Shown here: piece after piece, positions 16,468 through 24,898 of the stretch
How the letters are laid out: the number at the start of each line of letters is the position of its first letter
Position numbering within the stretch: position 1 is the first letter of the stretch
NCBI GenBank assembly: GCA_016931455.1
Contig: JAFGES010000126.1
Location: 1-38,552 of the forward strand
DNA length: 38,552 bases
Reading direction: 5' to 3'
DNA from: Desulfobacterales bacterium
GTDB lineage: Bacteria > Desulfobacterota > Desulfobacteria > Desulfobacterales > JAHDSC01
Made by a program: the position numbers and the translations under genes
The notes under the pieces: generated by a model
What the model was told of the DNA's origin: nothing
The model's input: the letters and a program-made list of their open reading frames with translations, nothing else
The model's database searches: none

Positions 16468-17097
16468 ATGAAAAATAAAAAATCATTTTTTAGCACCCAA
16501 AAAAGAAATATTTATTGTTTTGCAGATACCTTGCCTCTTTGCAAGGAACTGCTCAATGCCGGAGCAAAAATCATTCAGCTCAGGAATAAACACCTGGATG
16601 ATTCGGCATTTTTCGATTTGGCAACAGCAATGCTGGCACAGGTCAAAAGCTGTAATGATGCCATATTGATTATCAATGATCGGGTCGATATTGCATTGGA
16701 AATCGGTGCCGACGGAATCCATATCGGTCAGGAAGACGAGAGTTATCATAGGGTTATCAGCCGTATGCCCACCGATATGATCGTCGGAGTGTCCGTCAAC
16801 TGCGTGGATGAGGCGCTTGAGGCCCAAAAGGCCGGTGCGGACTATGTCGGTGCAGGCGCTGTTTTCCCGACATCAACAAAGCCAGATGCGGATCTTATCA
16901 GCTTGGAAGAGCTTAATGGTATCGTGCAGGCTATCAGCATTCCGGTTGTTGCGCTGGGTGGAATATCAATCGATAATATCCATCAAGTGATGGAAACAGG
17001 TGCACAATATTACGGTATTATTTCAGAAATAAATAATGCCGAGGACATTTCGGCTCGATTTAATCAATTTTTTAATATTTTAGTAAAAGGAAAATAA
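16468..17097 (+). CDS. thiE: Thiamine-phosphate synthase
   Basis: ThiE joins the hydroxymethylpyrimidine pyrophosphate and thiazole phosphate halves to make thiamine phosphate. The TIM-barrel motifs are present: GAKIIQLRNK, LIINDRVDIALEIGADGIHIGQED, VSVNCVDEALEAQKAGADYVGAGAVFPTSTKPDA and VVALGGIS. The N-terminal strand (NIYCFADTL) is shorter and less typical than usual. Length, 209 residues, is normal. GGAG at 16451-16454 is 13 nt from the ATG, rather far. It is the first gene of the riboswitch-controlled operon and ends 1 nt before thiC. Confidence 0.92.
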   Translation: MKNKKSFFSTQKRNIYCFADTLPLCKELLNAGAKIIQLRNKHLDDSAFFDLATAMLAQVKSCNDAILIINDRVDIALEIGADGIHIGQEDESYHRVISRMPTDMIVGVSVNCVDEALEAQKAGADYVGAGAVFPTSTKPDADLISLEELNGIVQAISIPVVALGGISIDNIHQVMETGAQYYGIISEINNAEDISARFNQFFNILVKGK

Positions 17098-17098
17098 A

Positions 17099-18382
17099 AT
17101 GAGTACAATCATTGACGACTTGAAAAAAGGAAACATTCCGGATTTTGTAAAAACAATCGCTGCAGATGAAAGCATTGACCTTCAGGAATTGATTCGAAAT
17201 GTGATTAGCGGCCATGTAGTCATCTGTCGCAATAATCTGCATAGCACATTGAATCCTATCGCTATCGGTAAAGGTACCCGTATCAAAGTCAACGCCAATA
17301 TCGGCACTTCACCGACCCTTTGTGATTTTTCTGATGAAATGGACAAAGTACAGATTTCTATCGACAGCGGTGCGGATACACTCATGGATTTATCAATTGC
17401 CGGTAATATCAGTGATTTTCGCAAAAAGATAGTTGAAGAATTTGATATTACATTAGGAACCGTCCCCATATATGAAGCCATGATCGGATTAAAAAGTCCG
17501 GCAAATCTTACGATTGAACGTTTTTTAGAAGTCGTCGAAAAACAAGCCGAAGAAGGTGTAGACTTTATGACCATTCACAGCGGTTTGCAGCAAAAACATA
17601 TTCCCTTTGTCGATCAACGTGTGCTTGGAGCAGTCAGTCGCGGGGGATCCATTATGGTTCAATGGATGCGGCGGCATCAAAAAGAAAGTTTTTTATATGA
17701 ATATTTTGATGAAATATTAAAAATCGCACATCAATATGATATTACCATGTCGCTGGGAGATGGATTACGTCCGGGCTGTACGGCCGATGCAAACGACAGG
17801 GCTCAATTCGGTGAGTTGGAAACGCTGGGAGAGCTTGTACAGCGTTGTCGAGACGCCCATGTACAAGTAATGGTGGAAGGACCCGGCCATGTACCCTTGC
17901 ATTTGATCGAGGAAAATATTAGAAAACAAAAGCAAGTATGCAACGGAGCTCCATTTTATGTTTTAGGTCCTTTAGTTATTGACCATGCCGCGGGCTACGA
18001 TCACATTGCAGGAGCTATCGGTGGTGCTCTGGCTGCATTTTACGGTGCTGATTTTCTATGCTATGTTACACCGGCCGAACATTTGCGCCTGCCGACGAAA
18101 GAGGATGTCCGCGAAGGGGTGATTGCTTCTAAAATTGCGGCTTCGGCAGTTGATTTAACACGCAATAAACCCAATGAGGTCAAAAGAAACTTGGATATAT
18201 CCATTGCCAGGAAAAATTTCGACTGGGAAATCCAGCATAAATTGGCTATTGATCCAAATAAATTTTGTCAATATCTTGATAAAGTCGAATCAGGCTCCCC
18301 GCAGGGCGACCAAGACATTCCTTGCTCGATGTGTGGTGAATGGTGTGCCATCAAGCGTGCACGGGAAAACCTTATCAAGTAA
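17099..18382 (+). CDS. thiC: Phosphomethylpyrimidine synthase
   Basis: ThiC is a radical SAM enzyme that rearranges aminoimidazole ribotide to hydroxymethylpyrimidine phosphate. At 427 residues it is the short form, lacking the N-terminal domain of the E. coli type. Landmarks are KVNANIGTS, the core MTIHSGLQ, SLGDGLRPGC, VMVEGPGHVPLH and DHAAGYDHI. The C-terminal cluster motif reads CSMCGEWC, that is CX2CX3C, one residue shorter than the CX2CX4C of the E. coli enzyme. Short ThiC-like proteins include the benzimidazole synthase BzaF. The thiamine operon and TPP riboswitch favour ThiC. Confidence 0.92.
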   Translation: MSTIIDDLKKGNIPDFVKTIAADESIDLQELIRNVISGHVVICRNNLHSTLNPIAIGKGTRIKVNANIGTSPTLCDFSDEMDKVQISIDSGADTLMDLSIAGNISDFRKKIVEEFDITLGTVPIYEAMIGLKSPANLTIERFLEVVEKQAEEGVDFMTIHSGLQQKHIPFVDQRVLGAVSRGGSIMVQWMRRHQKESFLYEYFDEILKIAHQYDITMSLGDGLRPGCTADANDRAQFGELETLGELVQRCRDAHVQVMVEGPGHVPLHLIEENIRKQKQVCNGAPFYVLGPLVIDHAAGYDHIAGAIGGALAAFYGADFLCYVTPAEHLRLPTKEDVREGVIASKIAASAVDLTRNKPNEVKRNLDISIARKNFDWEIQHKLAIDPNKFCQYLDKVESGSPQGDQDIPCSMCGEWCAIKRARENLIK

Positions 18383-18405
18383 AACAACAAGACGGGTAAA
18401 TATTT

Positions 18406-19383
18406 ATGTTAATTAAAGATGCCGGTGGCGAATTTGCTTTGATTCAAAGACTCAGCCGTATCATTCCTTCAAACCATGATACGATTGTAGCCGGTATTGG
18501 TGATGACGCAGCGGTCATTAAAATAAACCCTAAAGACGACCAATATCTGCTTGTGACAACCGATACGCTAGTGGCAAATGACCACTTTAAAACAGTGTGG
18601 GCAAAGCCGGAGCAAATCGGAATAAAAACCATCGAATGTAATGTCAGTGACATTGCAGCCATGGGCGGCATACCCACCTACATGTTTATATCGCTGGTTT
18701 TGACACCCAAAACAACGGTTGAATGGACTGAAAGATTATATAGCGGCATGGCTCTATCATGTAAAAAACACAATATTATTACAGCCGGAGGAGATACGAC
18801 CCATGGGGAAGTAGAAGTCATCAGCATTACCCTATTGGGAACGGTTTCCTCAAAGAATCTTTGTTTGCGCAGTCAGGCTCAACCTGGAGATTGGATAGCC
18901 GTTACCGGAGCCCTGGGGGCATCATCGGCGGGACTGAATCTGTTGTCCCGTGATCTACCGGTATCTTCCTATCTGCTTGAAAAACACCTATCTCCTCATT
19001 GTCGCCTCGATGCCGCCCAACATTTGGCACCTATTGTAAACGCCATGATTGATATCAGTGACGGCCTATCATCAGAAATCAATCATATCTGTTTTCAAAG
19101 CAAGGTCGGAGCACAAATTTTTGCTGAAAGCATTCCCTTACACCCTGATGTTATTGAGGCGGGAAAAACTTTAGGCCAAGCACCTATTGATTTTGCATTA
19201 AACGGAGGAGAGGACTATGAACTGCTTTTCACCATCGCTCCTGAAAATTTTAACAAGCTGAAGCAAACCGGCTTAAAATATTATATTGTCGGAAAAATTA
19301 CGGACACCGAAGAAGGTTGTTACCTGATCACTGAGTCTGAAAATAAAATCAAACTCCAAGGAGGCTACAATCATTTTACATAA
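18406..19383 (+). CDS. thiL: Thiamine-monophosphate kinase
   Basis: ThiL phosphorylates thiamine phosphate to the active cofactor thiamine pyrophosphate. It belongs to the PurM/ThiL fold. Seen in order are GIGDDAAVI, TTDTLVANDHF, NVSDIAAMGGIPTYMFISLVL, AGGDTTHG, VTGALGASSAGLNLL, DISDGLSSEINHI and NGGEDYELLFT. Length, 325 residues, is normal. It follows thiC by 23 nt. A good AAGGAGG near its 3' end probably serves the next gene. Confidence 0.95.
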   Translation: MLIKDAGGEFALIQRLSRIIPSNHDTIVAGIGDDAAVIKINPKDDQYLLVTTDTLVANDHFKTVWAKPEQIGIKTIECNVSDIAAMGGIPTYMFISLVLTPKTTVEWTERLYSGMALSCKKHNIITAGGDTTHGEVEVISITLLGTVSSKNLCLRSQAQPGDWIAVTGALGASSAGLNLLSRDLPVSSYLLEKHLSPHCRLDAAQHLAPIVNAMIDISDGLSSEINHICFQSKVGAQIFAESIPLHPDVIEAGKTLGQAPIDFALNGGEDYELLFTIAPENFNKLKQTGLKYYIVGKITDTEEGCYLITESENKIKLQGGYNHFT

Positions 19384-20164
19384 CAAAATTTATAAAGCTG
19401 AATTGTGCGATGAGTTACTAAAAAAAATTAGGCATCACGCACCGCTTGTCCATCATATTACCAATTGGGTGACAATCTATGACTGTGCTCAAATCACCCG
19501 TTCAATCGGGGCCCTGCCGATCATGGCACATATGAAGGAAGAAGTTGCTGATATGGTCGCCCTTGCCGATGCGTTGGTGCTCAATATCGGCACCCTGAAT
19601 CATGATCTGCTGGACAGTATGCTGACGGCGGGCCGGGCTGCCAATGCCAAAAGTATTCCTATTGTGATCGATATTGTCGGCTGCGGCGCGACCCCTGCAA
19701 GAACCGAAGCGGTTAAAAATTTAATGGGTCATTTGCAGTTTGCAATCATTAAAGGCAATGCTGGAGAAATCGGCGCTGCTGCCGGTGTTAAGGCTGTCGT
19801 AAAAGGCGTAGAATCCATATCCGTTAGTGGCGACCTATCTGAAATTGCAAAAACATTTTCCAAATCAGCAGATGTGGTCGTCGTCATCACCGGTCCAACC
19901 GATATTATTACCAATGGAGATGAAATTCATCTTTGCCGCGCAGGGCACCCATTGATGGCTAAAGTTGTTGGAACCGGGTGCATGTCAACATCTGTTTTAG
20001 GGGCCTTTGCATCCGTTGCAGACAATGTTTTTGATTCAGCCGTCTGCGCGATGAATTTTTACGGAGCAGCAGGTGAAGACGCTGCATCAAAGGCAGCCAC
20101 CCCTATGGCTTTTAAAAATGAATTTCTTGATAGCATCTATCGTAAGGCGCATTTAAATATATAA
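19373..20164 (+). CDS. thiM: Hydroxyethylthiazole kinase
   Basis: ThiM phosphorylates the thiazole alcohol for salvage. Landmarks are PLVHHITNWVTIYDCAQITRSIGALPIMA, LNIGTL, IVIDIVGCGATPARTEA, IKGNAGEIGAAAG and the active-site Cys segment VGTGCMSTSVLGAF. The first ordinary start codon is a TTG at 19403 without any Shine-Dalgarno site. A perfect AAGGAGG (19358-19364) stands 8 nt before an in-frame ATT at 19373, which would overlap the thiL stop codon and supply a normal N-terminal helix. I therefore propose the ATT start, with 19403 as the fallback. No thiG, thiH, thiS or thiD gene is in the operon. Confidence 0.85.
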   Translation: MLHNKIYKAELCDELLKKIRHHAPLVHHITNWVTIYDCAQITRSIGALPIMAHMKEEVADMVALADALVLNIGTLNHDLLDSMLTAGRAANAKSIPIVIDIVGCGATPARTEAVKNLMGHLQFAIIKGNAGEIGAAAGVKAVVKGVESISVSGDLSEIAKTFSKSADVVVVITGPTDIITNGDEIHLCRAGHPLMAKVVGTGCMSTSVLGAFASVADNVFDSAVCAMNFYGAAGEDAASKAATPMAFKNEFLDSIYRKAHLNI

Positions 20165-20175
20165 GGGGTCAGCTT

Positions 20176-21498
20176 ATGCCTGAAAAAGTCATCATTATGG
20201 GAGCTGCCGGTCGTGATTTCCACAACTTTAATGTCTATTTTAAGGACAACCACCGCTACAACGTCATTGCTTTCACGGCTGCTCAGATTCCCGATATCGA
20301 GAGCCGGCTCTATCCACCTGAATTGGCGGGAACTTTTTACCCGGGAGGAATCCCCATCTATCCTGAAGAGCGTCTGGCTGATCTTATACGGAAACACAAA
20401 ATAGATCTGGTGGCTTTTTCTTATAGCGATGTTCCCCATATAGAAGTTATGCACAAGGCGTCAATTGCCATGGCCGAAGGAGCGGATTTTATTTTAATCG
20501 GCGCCACTTATACTATGCTCAAATCCAGTAAAACAGTCATCGCCGTATGTGCCGTTAGAACCGGATGTGGAAAATCTCAAACCACTCGAAAAGTATGCGA
20601 AATAATAAGAAAAGCGGGAAAAAACGTTGTAGTTATTCGGCATCCGATGCCCTATGGAGATTTGAGTAGTCAGGCTGTACAACGATTTTCAACGCCTGAA
20701 GATTTTAATATTCACCAGTGTACAATAGAAGAAAGAGAGGAATACGAACCGCTTGTCGAGCAAAATATTGTGGTTTATGCAGGAATCGATTATGGCCGGA
20801 TTTTGAAAGCGGCCGAAAAAGAGGCAGATATCCTCATCTGGGATGGAGGCAATAACGATACTCCTTTTTATTACCCGGATGTTCATATTGTGATGTTCGA
20901 TCCTCACCGTGCAGGGCACGAATTATTGTATTACCCCGGTGAGACCAACCTGCGCATGACCGATATTGCCGTCATCAATAAAGTTGATACGGCTGCATCC
21001 GAAAAAATTGAACTTGTTCGCAACAACATCGAAAAATACGCCCCGAAAGCTGACATCGTGCTCGCCGAATCCCCTGTCGTTGTCAGTCAGCCGGAGCAAA
21101 TTCGAGGAAAACGTGTTTTAGTGGTAGAAGACGGACCGACATTGACTCATGGCGAAATGTCTTTCGGCGCCGGAACCGTCGCCGCCAAGGTGTTTGAAGC
21201 CTCTGAAATCATTGACCCTCGGCTATTTTCGGTCGGAACGATTAAAGAAACCTATCGTCGCTATCCCCATATCGGTTCTGTGCTGCCGGCTATGGGTTAT
21301 AGCAAAAATCAGATTCATGACCTGGAAACAACCATAAATAATACGGTATGCGACCTGGTCCTCTTTGCAACCCCTATTCATCTGCCTCGAATTCTTTCCA
21401 TCAATAAACCGACCATTCGAGTTCGTTATGACTATAAGGACCATGGCATGCCTGTTTTGGAAAAAATTCTTTTGAATCGAATTCGGAATTTGATTTAA
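20176..21498 (+). CDS. Cyclic 2,3-diphosphoglycerate synthetase-like P-loop protein
   Basis: This 440-residue cytoplasmic protein resembles the archaeal cyclic 2,3-diphosphoglycerate synthetase and its many uncharacterised bacterial relatives. An N-terminal Rossmann-like part (VIIMGAAGRDFHNFN, FYPGGIPIYPE) is followed by a P-loop domain with Walker A VRTGCGKSQTTR (about 126-137), WDGGNND and VINKVDTA. It starts 11 nt after thiM with GGGGT ahead of the ATG, so it is part of the thiamine operon. Its bacterial role is not known to me; the context suggests a link to thiamine or phosphoglycerate metabolism but does not prove it. Confidence 0.8.
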   Translation: MPEKVIIMGAAGRDFHNFNVYFKDNHRYNVIAFTAAQIPDIESRLYPPELAGTFYPGGIPIYPEERLADLIRKHKIDLVAFSYSDVPHIEVMHKASIAMAEGADFILIGATYTMLKSSKTVIAVCAVRTGCGKSQTTRKVCEIIRKAGKNVVVIRHPMPYGDLSSQAVQRFSTPEDFNIHQCTIEEREEYEPLVEQNIVVYAGIDYGRILKAAEKEADILIWDGGNNDTPFYYPDVHIVMFDPHRAGHELLYYPGETNLRMTDIAVINKVDTAASEKIELVRNNIEKYAPKADIVLAESPVVVSQPEQIRGKRVLVVEDGPTLTHGEMSFGAGTVAAKVFEASEIIDPRLFSVGTIKETYRRYPHIGSVLPAMGYSKNQIHDLETTINNTVCDLVLFATPIHLPRILSINKPTIRVRYDYKDHGMPVLEKILLNRIRNLI

Positions 21499-21505
21499 GG
21501 TGGAA

Positions 21506-21580
21506 AGCGGCGTAGTCACTATCGTTTTTTTTTATCCCAAGGCCAATAAAAGCGTTTAAAATGATTTCGCCGCTCTTTTT
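21506..21580 (+). terminator. Possible long-loop terminator of the thiamine operon
   Basis: AGCGGCG (21506-21512) can pair with CGCCGCT (21568-21574), which is followed by C and then a run of T. The loop is about 55 nt, long for an intrinsic terminator, and contains its own T-run (near 21525-21533). Confidence 0.35.
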
Positions 21581-22024
21581 TATATACTCCAAAAGCTTCA
21601 TAACGGTGAAGCGCCCTTTGTTTTTTTCTTCTGTAAGTGGACTCCCACAAATCTATAAATAAAAAGTGTACTATGTTTTTGATACAGCCTGATTTTTGTG
21701 GACTTTTTAGTCTGGCTTTTCGATGCCGACCCTTATGTATCTTATCTTTTCCCAATATGAGCCGTCCCGGAAACCGATCTTCTATAAAACTGATTAAAAT
21801 AAATATGTTATTGATAAATATTTAAAATTAAATTATAAAATTTAATTGGTTTTAATCAACCCCTAATTTTATTTAGTTTTTTTTGATAGAGGAATTAAAA
21901 AATTCAAGCAGTCCTCCAAAATTTTGAGTAAAAATTGAAATCGTGTGCAAAAATGGTAACCGTTGATCATATGAATTTCTGTAAATAATCTTACCAAAGT
22001 CATTAATATCAGCTTCCAGCATTT

Positions 22025-22040
22025 TGGCATATTTGTTGCT
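22025..22040 (+). promoter_or_regulatory. Sigma-54-type promoter for the FeeM-like gene
   Basis: TGGCATATTTGTTGCT keeps the invariant GG (-24) and GC (-12) with the exact 10-nt spacing of RpoN promoters. It also matches the consensus at TGGCA and TTGCT. Transcription would start near 22052, about 124 nt before the ATG. Sigma-54 promoters require an enhancer-binding activator; none is encoded in the window. Confidence 0.65.
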
Positions 22041-22175
22041 GAGTATTTATAGCTTATAGCAAAAAAACGTCGCCATATTTATTTTTGGAGATTTTAACTT
22101 CTTTTTACCACAATAATGCAAAGTTTAATTATGTATTTTAAAATTTCTCAATATATTACTTCAGAAGGTTAAATT

Positions 22176-23087
22176 ATGATGGCAATGACACCAAGTCGTC
22201 GAATTCTCTGGATGAAGCGTTCTTTATATTTAAAAGAAATTGTCAACGATCTAACTTACCCGATCATAAATATAAAATGGGCGGAAACTCAGGAAGAGCT
22301 GGAGCACGTATTCTCACTTGTGTATAAGGAATATTTAAAAGCAGGGTATATAGAAAAACCGGAATCGTCTAAAATATTTTTCAATATACATAACCTTCTG
22401 CCGACTTCAGCAGCTCTAATAATCAAATACGGAAAAGAAGTCATTTCAACTATGAGCATAATCATAGATAATAAATATTTTAAACTACCAATAGATAGCA
22501 CTTATCCGGATGAAATTGATGAATTGAGACAAAAAGGCCGTAATATCTGTGAATTTTCTGCGCTTGCAACTTCGCAGGATTTTCGTTGGCGCAATCTATT
22601 TGCCTATATATTTCGTGAGATGTATTGGTATGCTATGGAAAATAATATAAATGATATATGTATCATGGTAAACCCAAAACACGTCCCTTTTTATAAATCA
22701 ATTCTCCTTTTTGAGGATTTAGGAAAAGAAAAAATTTATTCCCGTTTAGGCGTCCCCGCAGTTGCATTAAGAATTAATCTGAACACCTGGGAAGAAAATT
22801 TGAAAAAAACTTATGGGGAATTAAAACCCGAATACAATTTATACAGTTTCGTCTCTGAAAGTACAAAAAGATCACCCAAAAGCCTTAGATTAAGGCTATC
22901 TTCAAAAAAGCGGCAAAGTCTAGATAACCATATAATTAACTATTTTCTTGCAAAAAATAAATATATTTTAAACAGTTTATCAACAAATCAGAAAAAATAC
23001 ATTTATAACCAAAACCAAAAAAATATGTCTATCTATCGCAATCATTCGGTTGATTCATTCCAAAAGACAGGAAGCGGATTATGCTAA
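22176..23087 (+). CDS. FeeM-like N-acyl amino acid synthase (GNAT fold)
   Basis: This resembles the FeeM family, GNAT-fold enzymes that transfer an acyl chain (from acyl-ACP) to the amino group of an amino acid such as tyrosine. Seen are LPTSAALIIKYGKEVISTMSI (75-95), the strongly conserved DSTYPDEIDELRQKG (107-121), CEFSALATSQDFR (125-137) and IMVNPKHVPFY (163-173), then GVPAVALRINL (192-202). Residues 1-200 carry the whole fold. The last 100 are Lys/Asn/Ser-rich, low in complexity and unfamiliar. AGAAGG precedes the ATG at good spacing. It is convergent with the next acyltransferase gene. Substrate and product are inferred from family only. Confidence 0.8.
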   Translation: MMAMTPSRRILWMKRSLYLKEIVNDLTYPIINIKWAETQEELEHVFSLVYKEYLKAGYIEKPESSKIFFNIHNLLPTSAALIIKYGKEVISTMSIIIDNKYFKLPIDSTYPDEIDELRQKGRNICEFSALATSQDFRWRNLFAYIFREMYWYAMENNINDICIMVNPKHVPFYKSILLFEDLGKEKIYSRLGVPAVALRINLNTWEENLKKTYGELKPEYNLYSFVSESTKRSPKSLRLRLSSKKRQSLDNHIINYFLAKNKYILNSLSTNQKKYIYNQNQKNMSIYRNHSVDSFQKTGSGLC

Positions 23088-23112
23088 CCTTTATTTCCAA
23101 GCCCTAAATTCT

Positions 23113-24303
23113 TCAAACAACAGCGATTGTGTCTTCAATAGCTCCTACGTCAAGGACATGGATATTCATATTTCGGTCAAGATCAATCCATTTTTTCTTT
23201 GACCACAATGCAACCAAATGTTCAAGCTCATTGAGCCAAATTCCAGATTGCTTAGCCAACCAGCCTATCTCGACGGGAACTTTTCCATTCCGTGATGCAT
23301 CTATTAGAATTCTTTTAATTAGAGATTCATATTGACTTGCTGAAGACCCTTCGATTTGTTGTCGTAATCGATTAGCTAGAATCTTACAAACCTCGAAACC
23401 CTTATTTCTATCATATTGCAATTGTTTTATAAAATCCAGGGGAGGCCATACCATCACATCCACCTCCCTGGAATTTGGAATTACGGTTTTTGTACGCTTC
23501 CCTCCGTCTATCAAAGAAATTTCACCAAATATCTGTCCCGGGCCCAATAAAACATCTTCATCAGATAAAGGCCCTTTATCATCGAAGTTTGGCAAAAATT
23601 TGTTATTTATTTTTGAAAATGGCAGTAATCTTACAGATCCCCGCATAATTAAAAAAACTTCATTCCCTGACTCTCCCTGTTTAATTATAATTTCATCTTT
23701 TTGATATATACGCCTTTCATCAGACTCGCTAAAAATCATTTGCAAAGGATCTTGTGATGCTTCACGCGTACCCGGAGGTAAGAGTTCAATATCGATATGA
23801 ATAGGGAGCATAGGAGTATTCAATCTTTCTGATAAAAATTCTTCACCAACGGGTTTTGCACTAAATGATTTCGCAAGCATATTAAAAAGAGGCGGATGTA
23901 AGGTAGCGAGAATATGCCTGGCGTTAACCTTCCTCATTTCTCTAACGCACATTTTTAATAAACCATGGATTAAGCCACGATGTTTTCTATACTTTTTCAA
24001 CGAACAAAACCAACCCAAGCATGCGCATTTTTCCTCTATCCGACCAATTAAATCAGTAAAATCATAATGTTCAAATGCGGGTAAACCAATTGGATTTTCA
24101 GTAGTTAGCCTGATAGTAGCTATAGGAATATCGTTTTTAAAAGCTAATATGTTGACAGTTTCTTCAAAACTATCATAACGATCAATAATATGGTCTGAAT
24201 GATGGCAAAAACGTTTTTCTTCCTCAACAAAAACTTTGTGTCTTAATTGATAAACATGATTTTTTTCTTCGGAGGTCTTAGCAATTTTTAAACAAATGGG
24301 CAT
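23113..24303 (-). CDS. GNAT/autoinducer-synthase-like acyltransferase fused to a cyclic-nucleotide-binding domain
   Basis: The domains read in order. Residues 1-180 resemble acyl-homoserine lactone or N-acyl amino acid synthases: YQLRHKVFVEEEKR (18-31), IATIRLTT, and the acyl-donor loop KYRKHRGLIHGLLKMC (104-119). Residues 193-310 form a cNMP-binding domain with DEIIIKQGESGNEVFLIMRGSVRL and a phosphate-binding cassette GEISLIDGGKRTKT (260-273) that keeps its Arg. The last 75 residues resemble a winged helix (GWLAKQSGIWLNELEHLV). The ATG at 24301-24303 (396 residues) is chosen because AGGAGA stands 5 nt before it; a longer frame from 24369 lacks this. Cyclic-nucleotide gating of acyl transfer is inference. 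Confidence 0.75.
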   Translation of the reverse strand: MPICLKIAKTSEEKNHVYQLRHKVFVEEEKRFCHHSDHIIDRYDSFEETVNILAFKNDIPIATIRLTTENPIGLPAFEHYDFTDLIGRIEEKCACLGWFCSLKKYRKHRGLIHGLLKMCVREMRKVNARHILATLHPPLFNMLAKSFSAKPVGEEFLSERLNTPMLPIHIDIELLPPGTREASQDPLQMIFSESDERRIYQKDEIIIKQGESGNEVFLIMRGSVRLLPFSKINNKFLPNFDDKGPLSDEDVLLGPGQIFGEISLIDGGKRTKTVIPNSREVDVMVWPPLDFIKQLQYDRNKGFEVCKILANRLRQQIEGSSASQYESLIKRILIDASRNGKVPVEIGWLAKQSGIWLNELEHLVALWSKKKWIDLDRNMNIHVLDVGAIEDTIAVV

Positions 24304-24405
24304 ACTTTCTCCTGATTTTACATAAGTTAGAAATTTGCAATCTGAAGAAGAGATAATAGAATTTATCAAAAACGTTCAAAGTCTTTAAAAATATTAAAAA
24401 ATTAT

Positions 24406-24421
24406 CGCAATAAACATACCA
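24406..24421 (-). promoter_or_regulatory. Sigma-54-type promoter for the acyltransferase-cNMP gene
   Basis: Read on the minus strand this is TGGTATGTTTATTGCG. It has the invariant GG and GC with 10-nt spacing, and TTGC at the -12 element. The start of transcription would be near 24395, about 92 nt before the start codon at 24303. The C of TGGC is replaced by T, so it is weaker than the site at 22025. Confidence 0.55.
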
Positions 24422-24588
24422 TTTAAGTTTAAAATTAAAAATCATATATATTCAGATAGTTATAATTTTTTTGATTAACCATTTTGAAAATTTATTAAAA
24501 ATATGACAATATTTGTTAACTTAAAGAACAAAAAGTGATATTGATTTAAATTTAATTTTTATGGTATTATTAATTATTTTTAAATGTC

Positions 24589-24605
24589 ATGAAATTCCAT
24601 TTCAT
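24589..24605. promoter_or_regulatory. Perfect 7-bp dyad, possible operator
   Basis: ATGAAAT (24589-24595) and ATTTCAT (24599-24605) flank TCC. The symmetry and the position between divergent promoters would suit a dimeric regulator. In such AT-rich DNA it could also be chance. Confidence 0.3.
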
Positions 24606-24898
24606 CGCAAATTTCTATAAAACATGCACTTTGAGGTTTTTTATGAAGTGATTAATTAAATGGCAGTTTATGATTAAGCTCTAAAGAATTGATTTTGGAA
24701 AATACATATGATTAGAAGATGAAAAAATGAAGACATGGATGTCAACAGTGCTTGATTCGTCACAAAAATCAATTTTTCACCTTTATGGAATTTAATTATG
24801 TCAGTCCCTGCCGTAATTCTAACAAAAATCAAAATGCCCAAATCTCCTTCAAAAATGCAGCTTAACTTTCAAAGGGCTACACTGTTACTATTTTTTTA

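Larger units (their letters stand above)
21499..22175. other. AT-rich intergenic region before the N-acyl amino acid synthase gene
   Basis: These 677 nt contain no gene I can support; the short open frames here lack Shine-Dalgarno sites and familiar composition. The left end holds a candidate terminator for the thiamine operon. The right end holds a sigma-54-like promoter at 22025-22040 and about 120 nt of untranslated leader. The stretch also marks the change to lower GC that continues to about 34.7 kb. Confidence 0.5.

Noticed and set aside
16483-16827. Open frame antisense to thiE
   Set aside because: It has no start signal and overlaps a clear ThiE coding region.
24737-24753. Possible sigma-54 site before the ABC exporter (TGGATGTCAACAGTGC)
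   Set aside because: The GG to GC spacing is 11 nt, not 10, and the rest of the consensus is poor.
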